From Prostheceraeus crozeri (lineage: Eukaryota > Platyhelminthes > Polycladida > Euryleptidae): a DNA stretch of 64,000 bases. The notes under the pieces are model-generated. The model worked only from the letters and a program-made list of their open reading frames with translations, searched no databases and was not told the DNA's origin. The stretch is taken from NCBI GenBank assembly GCA_907163375.1, contig CAJQUW010006162.1:279903-343902 (forward strand), written 5' to 3'. Positions 24,225 through 34,782 of the stretch are shown here, piece after piece (positions within the stretch are counted from its first letter, which is position 1; each line of letters opens with the position of its first letter). A program made the position numbers and the translations under genes.

Positions 24225-24554
24225 CGGTGACGTCATCAGCGAAGACCAGTCTGGTTGTGGAGCCGTTACTTGACTTGGACATTTGTGATGATCTTCGTCG
24301 CTCTTTCCCGCCGATCCGCTCAATGTCATCGGCGATGAGATCGCTCTGTTTCTGCACAAATTCGTCTCTCAACATCCTGATCTCCGTATCGATATGCTTT
24401 CGTGTCGTCTCCTGATTCTTCGTGATGACGCCCAGAGTGTTGGTCAGACGTTTGTTCTGCTCCTTCATGGCCCGCAGGCGTGCGATATCTCGCTCTCCGG
24501 GCGCCAATTCTTTCTTCTTCGGAACCTCTTGCTCCGGCGTGCATTTGTGTCCAA
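24225..24554 (-). CDS. Host gene, coding exon 3: coiled-coil segment
   Basis: This is a 330-bp internal exon with strong splice sites on the minus strand: acceptor 'gtgtttctctttcag' before 24,554 and donor GTGAGTGTTC starting at 24,224. It is phase 1 at both ends. The frame reads GHKCTPEQEVPKKKELAPGE, then RLRAMKEQNKRLTNTLGVI and IDTEIRMLRDEFVQKQSDL, a charged, heptad-like coiled coil, followed by a basic/serine stretch (GGKERRRSSQMSKSS). Compared with the surroundings it is GC-richer and repeat-free. I do not recognise the protein. It is joined to exon 2 by a 104-bp intron. Confidence 0.8.
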
Positions 24555-24658
24555 CTGAAAGAGAAACACGGTCCTCGCTCGTCATGCTGCAGAAATCAAC
24601 TGTCCTTATCCTCAACTCTAGCGAACAATACCTCAGGGGAACACATGACGTCACTCAC

Positions 24659-24802
24659 CTCCGTCTTGAATGATACGCACATTGTTAGGAGCATTTTTTC
24701 GTCTGATATAACGCGGGGACACAAGAATGACTGCTGGGAGTTGATAAGGGTCTCGGTAACGCCACACCATCATTCTCGGTAGTTGACGAAAGAAAGAACG
24801 TG
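24659..24802 (-). CDS. Host gene, coding exon 2
   Basis: A 144-bp exon, phase 1 at both ends: acceptor 'ctaactgttatcag' upstream of 24,802 and donor GTGAGTGACG from 24,658. It encodes 47 whole codons reading RSFFRQLPRMMVWRYRDPYQ, LPAVILVSPRYIRR and KNAPNNVRIIQDG. The composition looks fully coding and the phase fits exon 3 exactly. An alternative is that one of the internal ATGs (MMVW) starts translation and this is a first exon, but the good acceptor and matching phase favour an internal exon. Confidence 0.75.
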
Positions 24803-24849
24803 CTGATAACAGTTAGGTGATTGACACGGGCGGTGGATTGCGTCACCGG

Positions 24850-25190
24850 ATTATTCATGTCCATCATTTTATGATTATTTGCAGAATGATAATGGGGGAA
24901 CGTGCGCGCTGATTCCATGTGCGAGAGATGTCCTGCGATAACCTCAACGGTAAAAAGAACGGTTTCATTGACTTTGATTTCAATACTATTTTGCTTGTTG
25001 AACTAATAATTTATTTAATTATTCATTTTTGGCAACTCAGGCTTTTCATTTCGTCGTAATCGTCAAATCTTGAAAAAAAACTATCAAAGCTTGAACTATC
25101 AAACCTCAAACAAGAGTAGATGGACGAACTTTCTGTAAAGTGTACAAACAGAGCATCATGCAGATTGCATTCGCATTCAAAGAGAAAGGC
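24850..25190. other. Intronic, nothing assigned
   Basis: Start of the proposed long intron 1 of the minus-strand gene; no structure recognised before the satellite block. Confidence 0.4.
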
Positions 25191-25196
25191 GTTACT

Positions 25197-25573
25197 ACAC
25201 ACCTCATAATACGAGTTTGTGCAGGGAACGAGGCCGACAATGAGACTTTCACAGAATGATGTACACCTCATAGTCCGGCAGCCAGCACGAGTTTGTGCAG
25301 GGAACGAGGCCGACAATGAGACTTTCACAGAATGATGTACACCTCATAGTCCGGCAGCCAGCACGAGTTTCTGCAGGGAACGAGGCCGACAATGAGACTT
25401 TCACAGAATGATGTACACCTCATAGTCCGGCAGCCAGCACGAGTTTCTGCAGGGAACGAGGCCGACAATGAGACTTTCACAGAATGATGTACACCTCATA
25501 GTCCGGCAGCCAGCACGAGTTTCTGCAGGGAACGAGGCCGACAATGAGACTTTCACAGAATGATGTACACCTG
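25197..25573. repeat. 76-bp satellite, about 5 copies
   Basis: The unit runs CACCTCATAGTCCGGCAGCC, AGCACGAGTTTCTGCAGGGA, ACGAGGCCGACAATGAGACT, TTCACAGAATGATGTA (76 bp). Copies here are nearly identical. The same unit forms the larger block at 36.4-38.2 kb. Part of one unit appears inverted near 25,730-25,765. Open frames on the minus strand through it are repeat artefacts. Confidence 0.95.
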
Positions 25574-25769
25574 ATAGTTGACTCTGGACTTAGTCCTTTT
25601 GTCTTAATCAGAGAAAAATTCATTTTTACCAAAACAACAATCTGCGTCCCATTGCGCATTACTTAGATCGTGTATGACAGGGAGATGAACCACGTATAAC
25701 TCGGGAGACGCGCAGATTCGTAGTAGGCATATGGTGTACACCATTCTGTGAAAGTCTCAGTTCTACAGC

Positions 25770-28010
25770 ACCAAAAGCCCAATGACATCTCAGGTATAAA
25801 CCGGGTGATGGAAAAGTATGGTCTTCAGCAATCTTTGGTCCATTTTTTAATGACAATAGGCCTACATTTGAGATTGTTGATGGCTGCGTATGGGAGGCAG
25901 TTTTTTCTGGTTTGGTTTGTTAACTCCCATTTTTACGTATATTGCCAGCAAAATAGAATAAAGGTAAATATGCTGCCCAACGTTTCGAGCTACAAGCTCA
26001 TCGACTGGGGCTATAGGCCTACACGACATTGAGATACATTTGAGATTGTATGAAAGACAAAACAGTCCATTTACGCACGCTTAAAGGCGTGGATAGCTAA
26101 ACTTCTGATCGATGCACAAATGCACATCGCTTACTTGCATTACATACTGACTCACTAGTATGCAAATTATTTGATTACATGAATTTATTTTAATGGAAAA
26201 ATTCTTGCATTATGTGGAATGAGTTCAAAGTTTGAGATTTCACATTATCAATGATAATCAATGAATTTATTCAAGCGTGTGCATATTTGCGCGATGTCTT
26301 TCTGTTTTGTTTTCCATTGGGATCTTTCTATCTGCAAGAAGGCCATTCATCTGTGGCACACATCCACACATGACAATAAATGATCAGTAGGAAAACTTCT
26401 AGGTATAATGATAGAAAGGAAAGCGACACAAATCCGATCACTATGAATATTGGAAATATTGGGAATAATATTATAATGGAAAAAGGCCTAATTGACGAAA
26501 GTTATCAATTGAAATAACATTTGCAGTATTATGAAAAGGGATCCACGAATTTTCACATCCGTTATCAATAACGCTCATATTTTGAAATCAATCAATCAAG
26601 TATATTACTTCCTTCCGGGTGCCAATTTTGAAGCACACGTATGTTTCTATATTGCAAAATGTAGGTAGATTTTTCAGAAGTGCAATATTTTACAAAGCGC
26701 TGCTTCTATAAAGTTCGTGATCGCAATGATCTTCCTAACAAATGTTCCTGAGTTTTCAAATAAAACTTAGGCCTAATGATAGGAACTTTCATGGAACTTT
26801 CTTTTTTTCAATTTTTATTCTACTTTGACTGGCCTGAGAAATGTCAGAGAATAAACTCTATCGTGTCGTCAACACTGAAGCGTGCCCGTCGTCAGCTGAC
26901 ATCTCAATTCACACTTAGATGACGTCGCGTGCAACAAATTGACGTTCTCGGCCCCTCATGAAAACGAAATATATGACCATGTGTCAGCAAACGCTCTCAA
27001 CTGATCAACTGTAAATATCATTCGTCGATCCGATCATCGCAGGCGATCTCATGGAAATAAGGACGAAAATCTCACGACAAGATGCAAGACCGACTCAGAA
27101 TCGACTTGTCACGCAAACTCAGTTATTCCTGTCGAGCGAGTTCGTTCAGGGAACTGTCCCAGAATACTGCAGACTGAATGAACTCCTAAATGTGACTTCA
27201 TATTGTAGACTTACCTCTTCCTAGCATCTAGCTGGAAACTGCTATAACCAGGGTTGCGGATAACTGACAGTCTGTCTTACCTGGTCCTCACTGTGCCCCC
27301 CATCTCCCTCAGTCCCTTCTAATCTGCCATAGCTCTCATGAAGTCTACTACCGATCGTTGAATGCGCAAAACGTTGAAGTACAGCACTTTCTGTGTATTT
27401 GAAACTATAACGGAAATCGACCGAAAAAGAACGGGGAGTTTACTTTTGCGATCTCCGTCGTTTAGTCAACCATGTGATCATTTGTTTATCTGAAGTCCAC
27501 TCTTGTTTCCCCTGGAAGGAGTATCGTTTTGAGAGATTTTAGTCACGAAATGCATTGGTGTCAACGAATTCGCTGCTTTTAGAATAAAGCATCTGAAATG
27601 AAATTATTGACGGTCTAATTACCGTTCGAATTCAAGTATGTAATGTTTCAAATAACGGGTTTGATCTTGGTCAAATCGAATGTATTCGTGCGAGATCTTT
27701 GGAACATCACCGGTGTCCATCTTCCTTGCTTCACGATGGACACTAGTGGCGTTTGAAAGATCTCCACGAATAAATTCGATTTGACAAATTGACGGGAATT
27801 CCCAGCGGAAAACAAATCCGGAATGTAATTCCATGCGCTGCATTCATTTTAACCGGGAGAACAGTAGGCAAAATGTTTGTGATTTCTCATTGAATTTTAT
27901 ACGTAGAAAAGTATGTTTCTCTGACAGTGAGTACACTGTATCATTTAAAGCTGTCGTGTGACATTTAAACTCGATGATTCATGCTCTGTTTTATTGAAGT
28001 TGTAAGCCTA
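25770..28010. other. Intronic or intergenic, nothing assigned
   Basis: At 25,975-26,010 'ccaacgtttcgagctacaag' followed by 'ctcatcgact' resembles a motif often seen near ends of Penelope-like elements, but no protein remains. From about 26,870 to 27,150 CpG is denser than elsewhere, with no obvious promoter. No exon recognised. Confidence 0.4.
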
Positions 28011-28016
28011 TTCAGA

Positions 28017-28250
28017 CTTGTCCAGCTTTGTGTGATCCTATTGTTTAACACACGTCTTTCAAGCAGCTGCAGTCATAGGTATGAAGCTGCTCGATGGATC
28101 ATGCCAATTTTCTTGTCCAGCACTGTATTATCCTATTGTTAAACACACGTCTTCCAAGCAGCTGCAGTCATATGTATGAAGCTGCTCGATGGATCATGGC
28201 AATATTCTTGTCCAGCTTTATGTGATCCTATTGTCTAGCAAACGTTTTCC
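28017..28250. repeat. Tandem duplication, about 2.4 copies of a 95-bp unit
   Basis: Units begin CTTGTCCAGC at 28,017, 28,112 and 28,207. Each complete unit holds an inverted pair AGCAGCT ... AGCTGCT that can form a hairpin. Confidence 0.9.
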
Positions 28251-28650
28251 AACCGACAGCGGCTTCCAAGTCCCCGTTCCGGTTTATGATAAAGGGCAAA
28301 TTTGCACAGTCCAACAAATTGCAAAAATGCAAACACCAGTTGCATTCCTCATTGGAGCATTCTACAGCGCATTCCCACACTCTCTTGTCCATCACATCAC
28401 GGAAGCATCTTTCGCCTCCATGTCCATCAGCATCACGAAACGCCTCGACAGGAACCTTCTAGAATCGATTCGACCTTCTAGCTGCCTAGTTAGGAGACAG
28501 TCCGTCTCTTGGACGACACATGGCGATGATTTCCAGGTAATAGATGCAGGGATCAACGAACATGTCTCCGAAATATCCCCCATTCTAGTTCTGGATCATG
28601 CAACCTTGATCGACAAGGTTTCTCGGTTCTTCAGGTTCCCACATCAATAA
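28189..28650 (+). CDS. Unrecognised 153-codon open frame
   Basis: It starts inside the 95-bp tandem repeat and runs into unique sequence (QTPVAFLIGAFYSAFPHSL ... VSEISPILVLDHATLIDKV). No domain or signal is recognised. The complementary strand is also partly open. Chance or a relic are both possible. Confidence 0.2.
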   Translation: MDHGNILVQLYVILLSSKRFPTDSGFQVPVPVYDKGQICTVQQIAKMQTPVAFLIGAFYSAFPHSLVHHITEASFASMSISITKRLDRNLLESIRPSSCLVRRQSVSWTTHGDDFQVIDAGINEHVSEISPILVLDHATLIDKVSRFFRFPHQ

Positions 28651-28659
28651 CCCTCAATC

Positions 28660-29035
28660 CGGCTGTGTGCTGCCATCCGTCCATTTCTACGTACTCCTTT
28701 GATTTCTTCGTTCATTCAGAGCTTCCATTAGTTCGAAATAACATTCATTGATGTATAGAAGCTAAAACAAATTTGCTTCAGATGTACATTTGTTTTTTTC
28801 ATCTCTTATCCTACAATGGGATATTGACAGAGGGAACTGAAGATAAAAAGTTAACCTCAGGCATTCTAGAAAGAAGTAAAAATAATATCTACAAAAAACT
28901 TGGAACTTAAGTTTTGGATTTCAGTTTTGGGTTTTCATTTTCATAATCTTCTTAAGCATCTACATAGAGCTACTAAGACGTTTTCAAGAGCAGAATGCTT
29001 CAGATTTATAATTCTATCTTACCAGTAGTACTTTC
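28660..29035. other. Intronic, nothing assigned
   Basis: AT-rich sequence without a recognised gene or repeat. Confidence 0.4.
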
Positions 29036-29040
29036 TCTCA

Positions 29041-29400
29041 GATATCTATGGAAGTAGCTTTCTTCCGATTCCTGGAATTAGTTTGCAGTTTTCTTCCGAT
29101 GTCTTTGAAAACAACTTCTTACCGATGTCTGTGATAGTAGCTTCCCATTGATGTCTATGAAAGTAGCTTCCTTCCGATTCCTGGAAGTATTTTGCAGTTT
29201 TCTTCCGATGTCTTTGAAGCAACTTCTTACCGATGTCTGTGATAGTAGCTTCCCATTGATATCTATGGAAGTACCTTTCTTCCGATTCTTGGAAGTATTT
29301 TGCAATTTTCTTCCGATGTCTTTGAAGCAACTTCTTCCCGATGTCTGTGATAGTAGCTTCCCGTTGATGTCTATGGAAGCAGCCTTCTTCCGATGTTTAT
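29041..29400. repeat. Minisatellite, about 3.4 copies of a 108-bp unit
   Basis: The unit holds CTTCCGATTCCTGGAAGTAT, TTTGCAGTTTTCTTCCGATG, TCTTTGAAGCAACTTCTTAC, CGATGTCTGTGATAGTAGCT and a closing TCCCATTGATGTCTATGGAA. Since 108 is 36 codons, the minus strand stays open as a 36-residue repeat (QRHRKK..AKYFQESE), and other frames stay open too. Internal CTTCCGATGTCT words suggest it grew from a shorter unit. No evidence that it is translated. Confidence 0.9.
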
Positions 29401-29439
29401 TGCATTGTCGTCTTTCCGATATGATATGCAATATTACCA

Positions 29440-30775
29440 TGATGCCTAGATTTTGAAAGCATCAATGAGTCGTGCAGCCGAGGCCTCAAGGCGGCTGATG
29501 CTGTAAGGATCGTTGATGCTTGAAAAAGTTAGACATGATTACTATTGTAATGAATGCGTGCTATGATTCATGTGCTGTAGAAGTCTGTGGAAGTCTCTGG
29601 CTACATACATAGACAGTGGTTTTTGATTCAGTAGCCGGAAACAACGACGATTGTCAATGTATCATCAATACATCAATGTAGGAATGCCATAATTATGAGA
29701 TTTCAGGGTAAGTAATGTAAACATCAGAGGCCGCGTTATCGTCCGACGAATCGTTCATTACTATACTTCAAAAACTTCAATGTTATATGCATCTGAAAAA
29801 GGGCGGCCTGGTATTGCCATTGAATAATGTACAAACTGTCATTATTCGATATTATTGCCCCATAGATCTGAAAATATACGTAGACAATGAAATGATACCG
29901 AATAACATTCACTACAATATCCATTGAGGCTTTAGCGATATTATAGCAGTCTTTGCTTGTAGTAATGGGTGTTCATAATCAAAGGCAGATCCCCGGGATC
30001 GACAACAAGAAATGCCCACACAAGAATAAAGAACATGAATACGTTGTCAACATCAGTAGGTACCATGTAATGGATCAAAGCTTACGGCGCAGATCAACAA
30101 TATTTATGATGACTCCTCATCAGAAGGCCTACTTATGATTTATTGCAATATCCATGATTTCTATAGTGAAGATCCACATAGTCTAAAGAGAGGCGCTTAG
30201 TATTCATGTATCACATTTCTCTCTCGTAGAAAAATTTCCTCGGAAAATCGCAACTTACAAAATAATGCATTTGCAAATGTTGTTTTATCAAACGAAAGTT
30301 GGAAACCACCATTGAAATAGCCTTTGAAACGTCCGATCTTGCTGCATACTGGAAATACCTTTTCCTGACTGCACTAAGGTCATAATAAAGTCTTTAATAA
30401 AAAGACTGGAATTCATTTGACAGCCACTCATTTTCAGGACATAAAACACCGCATGAATGACATCAAAGGAGCGGTACAAAGCCCACGCGACAGGAGCACG
30501 ACCTTTTCATTTCGAAAATTTTATCATCTCATCAATAATTTATCAAATGGTTGATTTAAATGAACAATTTGATGGTGTGAGTGTTTGTTTAAATTCATTG
30601 CCATGATATTGTTGCATCAGAATGTTTTATTATTACTATCGATCAGAAAACAGATTTAATGTCGAGTGAACTTGTCACAGCTGATCATATTATTACGTTG
30701 TGTTTGTTATGTTTGTCAGTTCGCTGTTGAATGACAAGACAAACAATGAGTCCATCTGGTAGTCGAGTGATTGAG
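29440..30775. other. Intronic or intergenic, nothing assigned
   Basis: No recognised exon or repeat. Short open frames on both strands look accidental. Confidence 0.4.
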
Positions 30776-30778
30776 CGG

Positions 30779-30911
30779 TGACGTCATGACTCCTCCGCGA
30801 CTCTGACGATAGACGTAACTTTTGCGAGAATCGTCATTTCTCGAATGGAAGGCGATGTTAGAGGGGAGTTCTATAAAACAATAACGTGCTGTGACCACCG
30901 TACTCAGTGTA
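30779..30911 (+). promoter_or_regulatory. Possible Pol II core promoter (CRE, TATA, Inr)
   Basis: TGACGTCA (a perfect CRE) lies at 30,779-30,786. TATAAAA follows at 30,872-30,878, and TCAGTG, an initiator-like match, about 30 bp later near 30,904. The spacing of TATA and Inr is right for a core promoter on the plus strand. It would start a transcript inside intron 1 of the minus-strand gene. Chance cannot be excluded. Confidence 0.4.
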
Positions 30912-31311
30912 GGCATGAAGACTACAGAGAATAGGAACTCTTTATAGTCTGCACTTTCGGAGAATCTGCTGTATTTAGCTCTTACAATACCAAAGTTAAT
31001 GTCTTATATTTTATAAGAACAATACACTGTACACCAGACAACTTAGAAGAGATATAGCGGTAGGAGCATATCCGTAAGACTACATGTAGCAATGCACTAG
31101 AATTATGCTGTGAGCACTTATTGAGTCAGCTTCAATCATTGACGGGATGTCGCTAACCACCTTCATAGGCTGTAGAAGCAACAGCCCCAGCGGTAGATGG
31201 TATAGTAATGCACTGAAAGCAGCAAAAATATTTTGGAAAGAGCTGAACTAATTTAAAGCTCGATTATCGGCATAGGGATGAGTTTCCGCTGTCACCAGCA
31301 GCTATCTTCAG
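30906..31311 (+). other. Possible first exon of an unidentified plus-strand transcript
   Basis: Starting at the Inr-like site, the sequence runs to a consensus donor CAG|GTAAGT at 31,309-31,317. It holds an 11-codon upstream frame (MKTTENRNSL) and a late ATG at 31,278 (MSFRCHQQLSS) that stays open to the donor. No downstream exon was recognised, so a non-coding RNA or an upstream UTR exon are equal alternatives. Confidence 0.3.
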
Positions 31312-31908
31312 GTAAGTGTTGAAGGAATATCGATGCAAAATTTAAAATTTGCACTGATTCGTCTGTAAGCTGTTGGATAGGAAATATAGAAGATAGAGAT
31401 ACTGTACACATACATAGAAGTGCAAAAGATAGAAGAAAAGGGAGCCATGAGGCAGGTTATCGGGTTACACAGCATCGATAGCAAATCTTTGACTTGACGT
31501 GACTAAGAGGAATGAAGAAAAAGTGTGAAAACAGTAAATACATGTACAGCCAGTACAAAAGTGCTAAGCTAAATTCAATTGGATCGAAAGCATTTAATGA
31601 AAAAGAAGCTGTTGAGTTCAAATCGATCGGTTATTTCAGGCTTGATTTTCTTGATGCAGCATGCTTCACAAACTGTGAGATTTGTGACGTCCCTGTCAAA
31701 TGACATAATTGAAGTCGTTGCTATATTAAAAAAGGTGCTTAGATTATTGCATGGTTTGACAGATAAAGATGTGCTGGCAGAATGTTTCCGAGTGCGGATG
31801 TGGGGAGATCTGATTGCACTCTAAACAGAATTAATTACACTTATTGCACACAATCTATTGCTTTGTCGGTTGGAAGTAGATTTGTCTCTTATGAGACAAT
31901 TTCGAATA

Positions 31909-32467
31909 CAGGGTGCGGCAAACAGATCTCCCCGATTTTATATGGTATTGAAAAGTAAACGAAGATAATGATATGAAAAATATTTGTATCCTAGAAAAGT
32001 ACATGTTATGCCATTATGATATTTTACGTTTTGATTTCACCGAATTGGTATGTTAAGAAAACGACGACAAAACTATGAAAGATTTTCTATTCCAGAACAG
32101 TAAATGTATGAAATTATGTCAATTTAGGTTTTGAAAATTACATCGCTTAAGTGCCGGCCGTCATTGTCGATGCAGTAGCGAAGCCTCTCGCGAAAGTTGT
32201 CCATTACACTACGAACCATGTCGATTGGAATGTTAGCAATTCCTGTGTTATTGCTGTCTTTAAGTCTTGCAAGTTTCTTGGTCGGTGTTTGTAGACTTTT
32301 GATTTGATGTGTCCCCACAAGAAAAAATCTGAAGCGGACAAATCTGGCGAACGTGGAGGCCAGCCAATATCACCTCGTAAAGAGATCAAACGACTCGGGA
32401 ACAAATTTTGGAGGATGGCGAGTGACCGGCGTGAGGTATGCGATGTAGCACCATCTGTTGGAACCAC
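31909..32467 (-). mobile_element. DD41D mariner-like element, one end only
   Basis: The end CAGGGTGCGGCAAACAGATC (31,909 onward, preceded by TA) is a typical mariner-like terminus. It is followed, in minus orientation, by the C-terminal half of a transposase (32,124-32,467). The other end and the N-terminal half are missing. Confidence 0.75.
32124..32467 (-). pseudogene. C-terminal part of a DD41D (rosa-like) mariner transposase
   Basis: It reads PTDGATSHTSRRSLAILQN then GWPPRSPDLSASDFFLWGH. Between the Asp of TDGA and the Asp of SASD there are 41 residues, the DD41D spacing. After VYKHRPRNLQDLKTAI the frame shifts, continuing as MVRSVMDNFRERLRYCIDND. The first catalytic Asp and the DNA-binding half are lost. 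Confidence 0.85.
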
Positions 32468-32479
32468 AAGTCCTCCTGA

Positions 32480-33320
32480 TCATTGAGTAAATCGGTGACT
32501 AATTGAGTAATTAATGACTGTTTTAGAAGATTCCGAAGGGTTTTATTCTTTCCCGTTAATCGGACTACTATGTGTATATTTTCTTGGTGAAATTATTTCG
32601 AATTTATTTGTCAACTTTCTCCGACATAATGGATTTACTGAGTAGGTTTCACACTTAGGAAACGTCAATTTATACGGATTCACACTAAAACAGATTTCGT
32701 CGCATTTCCGAAGTCATCGCATCTGATTACGTCGCAAAATGTCGCAGAAGGAAAAAGTTCGCATCCGAAAACGTCACATCCAAAATGCTCCATGTTTCAT
32801 TATATCAAGGTCCTACTATGTCACGTTTAATGATTTTGTAACAAGTCTTACTCTTAATTATACTTTGAAAGAAAGGATTCAAGTGATGGAATCCAATAGA
32901 CGAATTCCATTTTAAATCGCATGATAGAAATCAAATTCATTATAGCAGTCATTGCAATAAGGAAGCATAGCTGGTCCGCACAGATATGCTTGGAGCTGAT
33001 CTAAGCATGAACTGATATGAACTTGGAAATATATATTCTTAATAATCCACATCTATGCCATGCCTTGGCGTGAACACCACAGACCCATAGACTTCTTTCC
33101 GATCTACCTATCATTCAACTATCAACTTATTGATCAATCAAAGTGCAGCCAAAACGACATAAAATGGAAACGCGAACAATTCGGATGTGACTTTTTCGTA
33201 CAATGCGAATTTATACACAATACTGGAAGGTAATATAGTAGACTTTGTAATACATGCATGTACTTATAAATAGTTCCTAGCTTTAATATCCAATGAATCG
33301 ACCAGTTACATAGACCGAAT
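32480..33320. other. Intronic, nothing assigned
   Basis: At 32,690-32,790 the words CGCATTTCCGAAGTCATCGC, TTACGTCGCAAAATGTCGCA and AACGTCACATCC form a loose series of short related words, as in a decayed TE end. No gene recognised. Confidence 0.35.
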
Positions 33321-33533
33321 CGGCAATTTGATCTATCGGTTATTTAATTTCATTGTTGTTAATTGCATTCACGACATGGTTTAAGATGCTTTGGTGGATA
33401 ATCGATCCCCGCTACTTGCCCTAATGTCAGCGGTCACAATTGTGACGTGTTATTTATTCATTGATTATTATTGCCTTGACAACTGATGTGTGGTGGTGAG
33501 GTTTTGATCCTGCCAATTGACAGAGTCGCATAA

Positions 33534-33607
33534 GTGGCTCGTAGCTCAGTTGGTTAGAGCACAGGTCTAGTTAACCTTGGTCGTAGGTTCGAATCCTACC
33601 AGCCGCA
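33534..33607 (+). tRNA. tRNA-like gene, anticodon position reads AGT (Thr?), copy 1
   Basis: 74 nt. A box TAGCTCAGTTGG and B box GGTTCGAATCC are perfect, the D stem GCTC/GAGC and T stem GTAGG/CCTAC pair fully, and a Pol III TTTT stop follows after 5 nt. Oddities: the acceptor stem has six pairs plus a mismatch or extra base before U8, the outermost anticodon-stem pair is C-U, and the base after the anticodon is U rather than a purine. It could be a working divergent tRNA, a pseudogene, or the head of a tRNA-derived repeat. Confidence 0.7.
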
Positions 33608-33831
33608 TATCTTTTGCATGGCAATTTGATCTATCGGTTATTTAATTTCATTGTTGTTAATTGCATTCACGACATGGTTTAAGATGCTTTGGTGGACAAT
33701 CGATCCCCGCTACTTGCCTTAATGTCAGCGGTCACAATTGTGACGTGTTATTTATTCATTGATTATTATTGCCTTGACAACTGATGTGTGGTGGTGAGGT
33801 TTTGATCCTGCCAATTGACAGAGTCGCATAA

Positions 33832-33905
33832 GTGGCTCGTAGCTCAGTTGGTTAGAGCGCAGGTCTAGTTAACCTTGGTCGTAGGTTCGAATCCTACCAG
33901 CCGCA
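33832..33905 (+). tRNA. tRNA-like gene, copy 2
   Basis: Identical to copy 1 except G instead of A at position 28 (between D and anticodon arms). Same boxes, same anticodon loop CTAGTTA, same TTTT stop. Confidence 0.7.
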
Positions 33906-34129
33906 CATCTTTTGCATGGCAATTTGATCTATCGTTTATTTAATTTCATTGTTGTTAATTGCATTCACGACATGGCTTAAGATGCTTTGGTGGACAATCG
34001 ATCCCCGCTACTTGCCTTAATGTCAGCGGTCACAATTGTGACGTGTTATTTATTCATTGATTATTATTGCCTTGACAACTGATGTGTGGTGGTGAGGTTT
34101 TGATCCTGCCAATTGACAGAGTCGCGTAA

Positions 34130-34203
34130 GTGGCTCGTAGCTCAGTTGGTTAGAGCACAGATCTAGTTAACCTTGGTCGTAGGTTCGAATCCTACCAGCC
34201 GCA
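34130..34203 (+). tRNA. tRNA-like gene, copy 3
   Basis: Same as copy 1 except ACAGATC in place of ACAGGTC, which breaks a G-C pair of the anticodon stem. It is therefore the least likely of the three to fold well. Boxes and TTTT stop are kept. Confidence 0.6.
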
Positions 34204-34259
34204 CATCTTTTGCATGGCAATTTGATCTATTGTTTATTTAATTTCATTGTTGTTAATCG

Positions 34260-34780
34260 TATCGTCGTTCATTTCCTGTTCACTAGATCTCATTCCTGCG
34301 TACAGCACCGAAGGCGAGAAGACGAAATATATATGCCATTAATGCAACCTTCGATTTTTCTGTATAAAATCATTCCGGGCATCAATATTTCAAAAAAAGG
34401 AGTTCTAAAATTAGGAAAATAATTCATTGTTCTGATGTCTATTCTTTTCCTTCACCAGCGCTAACTAGTGCTGAAAATACTTAGAGCTGATGCTGCAAAG
34501 ATCTCGTCTATGAGAGTATGTTTGAATCACTCACCTCAATTTCTGACAGATTTGCACAGGTGACATTGAAAATTAATAATTTCTATTCTGCTATTCTGCT
34601 AAAACATCAAGATTTTGCTTTTTTCTGTTGCCGTCTGAATTTGAAACGCACATATTGCCCTGATGATGATGATGCTGTGAGATGCTAAACAAGAGACAAA
34701 GTGAAATGATTTTGCTTTAGAGCTTTGGTAGCTCGATCACTATGAAACACTCAGAAGGATGCCATCATAGGCGTGCGTCA
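34260..34780. other. Intronic, nothing assigned
   Basis: No exon or bounded repeat recognised. A short GATGATGATGATG run lies near 34,660. Confidence 0.4.
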
Positions 34781-34782
34781 GT

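Larger units (their letters stand above)
33327..34258 (+). repeat. Tandem array of a 298-bp unit, three copies, each with a tRNA-like gene
   Basis: The tRNA-like genes start at 33,534, 33,832 and 34,130, exactly 298 bp apart. Units differ by only a few bases. The spacer holds the perfect palindrome GTCACAATTGTGAC and 'cttttgcatggcaatttgat'. A decayed single unit is at 872-1130. The array lies in intron 1 of the minus-strand host gene. Confidence 0.95.

Noticed and set aside
26870-27150. CpG-rich promoter
   Set aside because: CpG density is only mildly raised, with no core promoter elements or adjacent exon recognised.
28189-28650. 153-codon frame as a confident gene
   Set aside because: It starts inside a tandem repeat, has no recognised domain, and the opposite strand is also partly open. 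Kept only at low confidence.
33534-34203. tRNA genes on the minus strand
   Set aside because: The B box is nearly palindromic, but the A box and the TTTT stop are only right on the plus strand.
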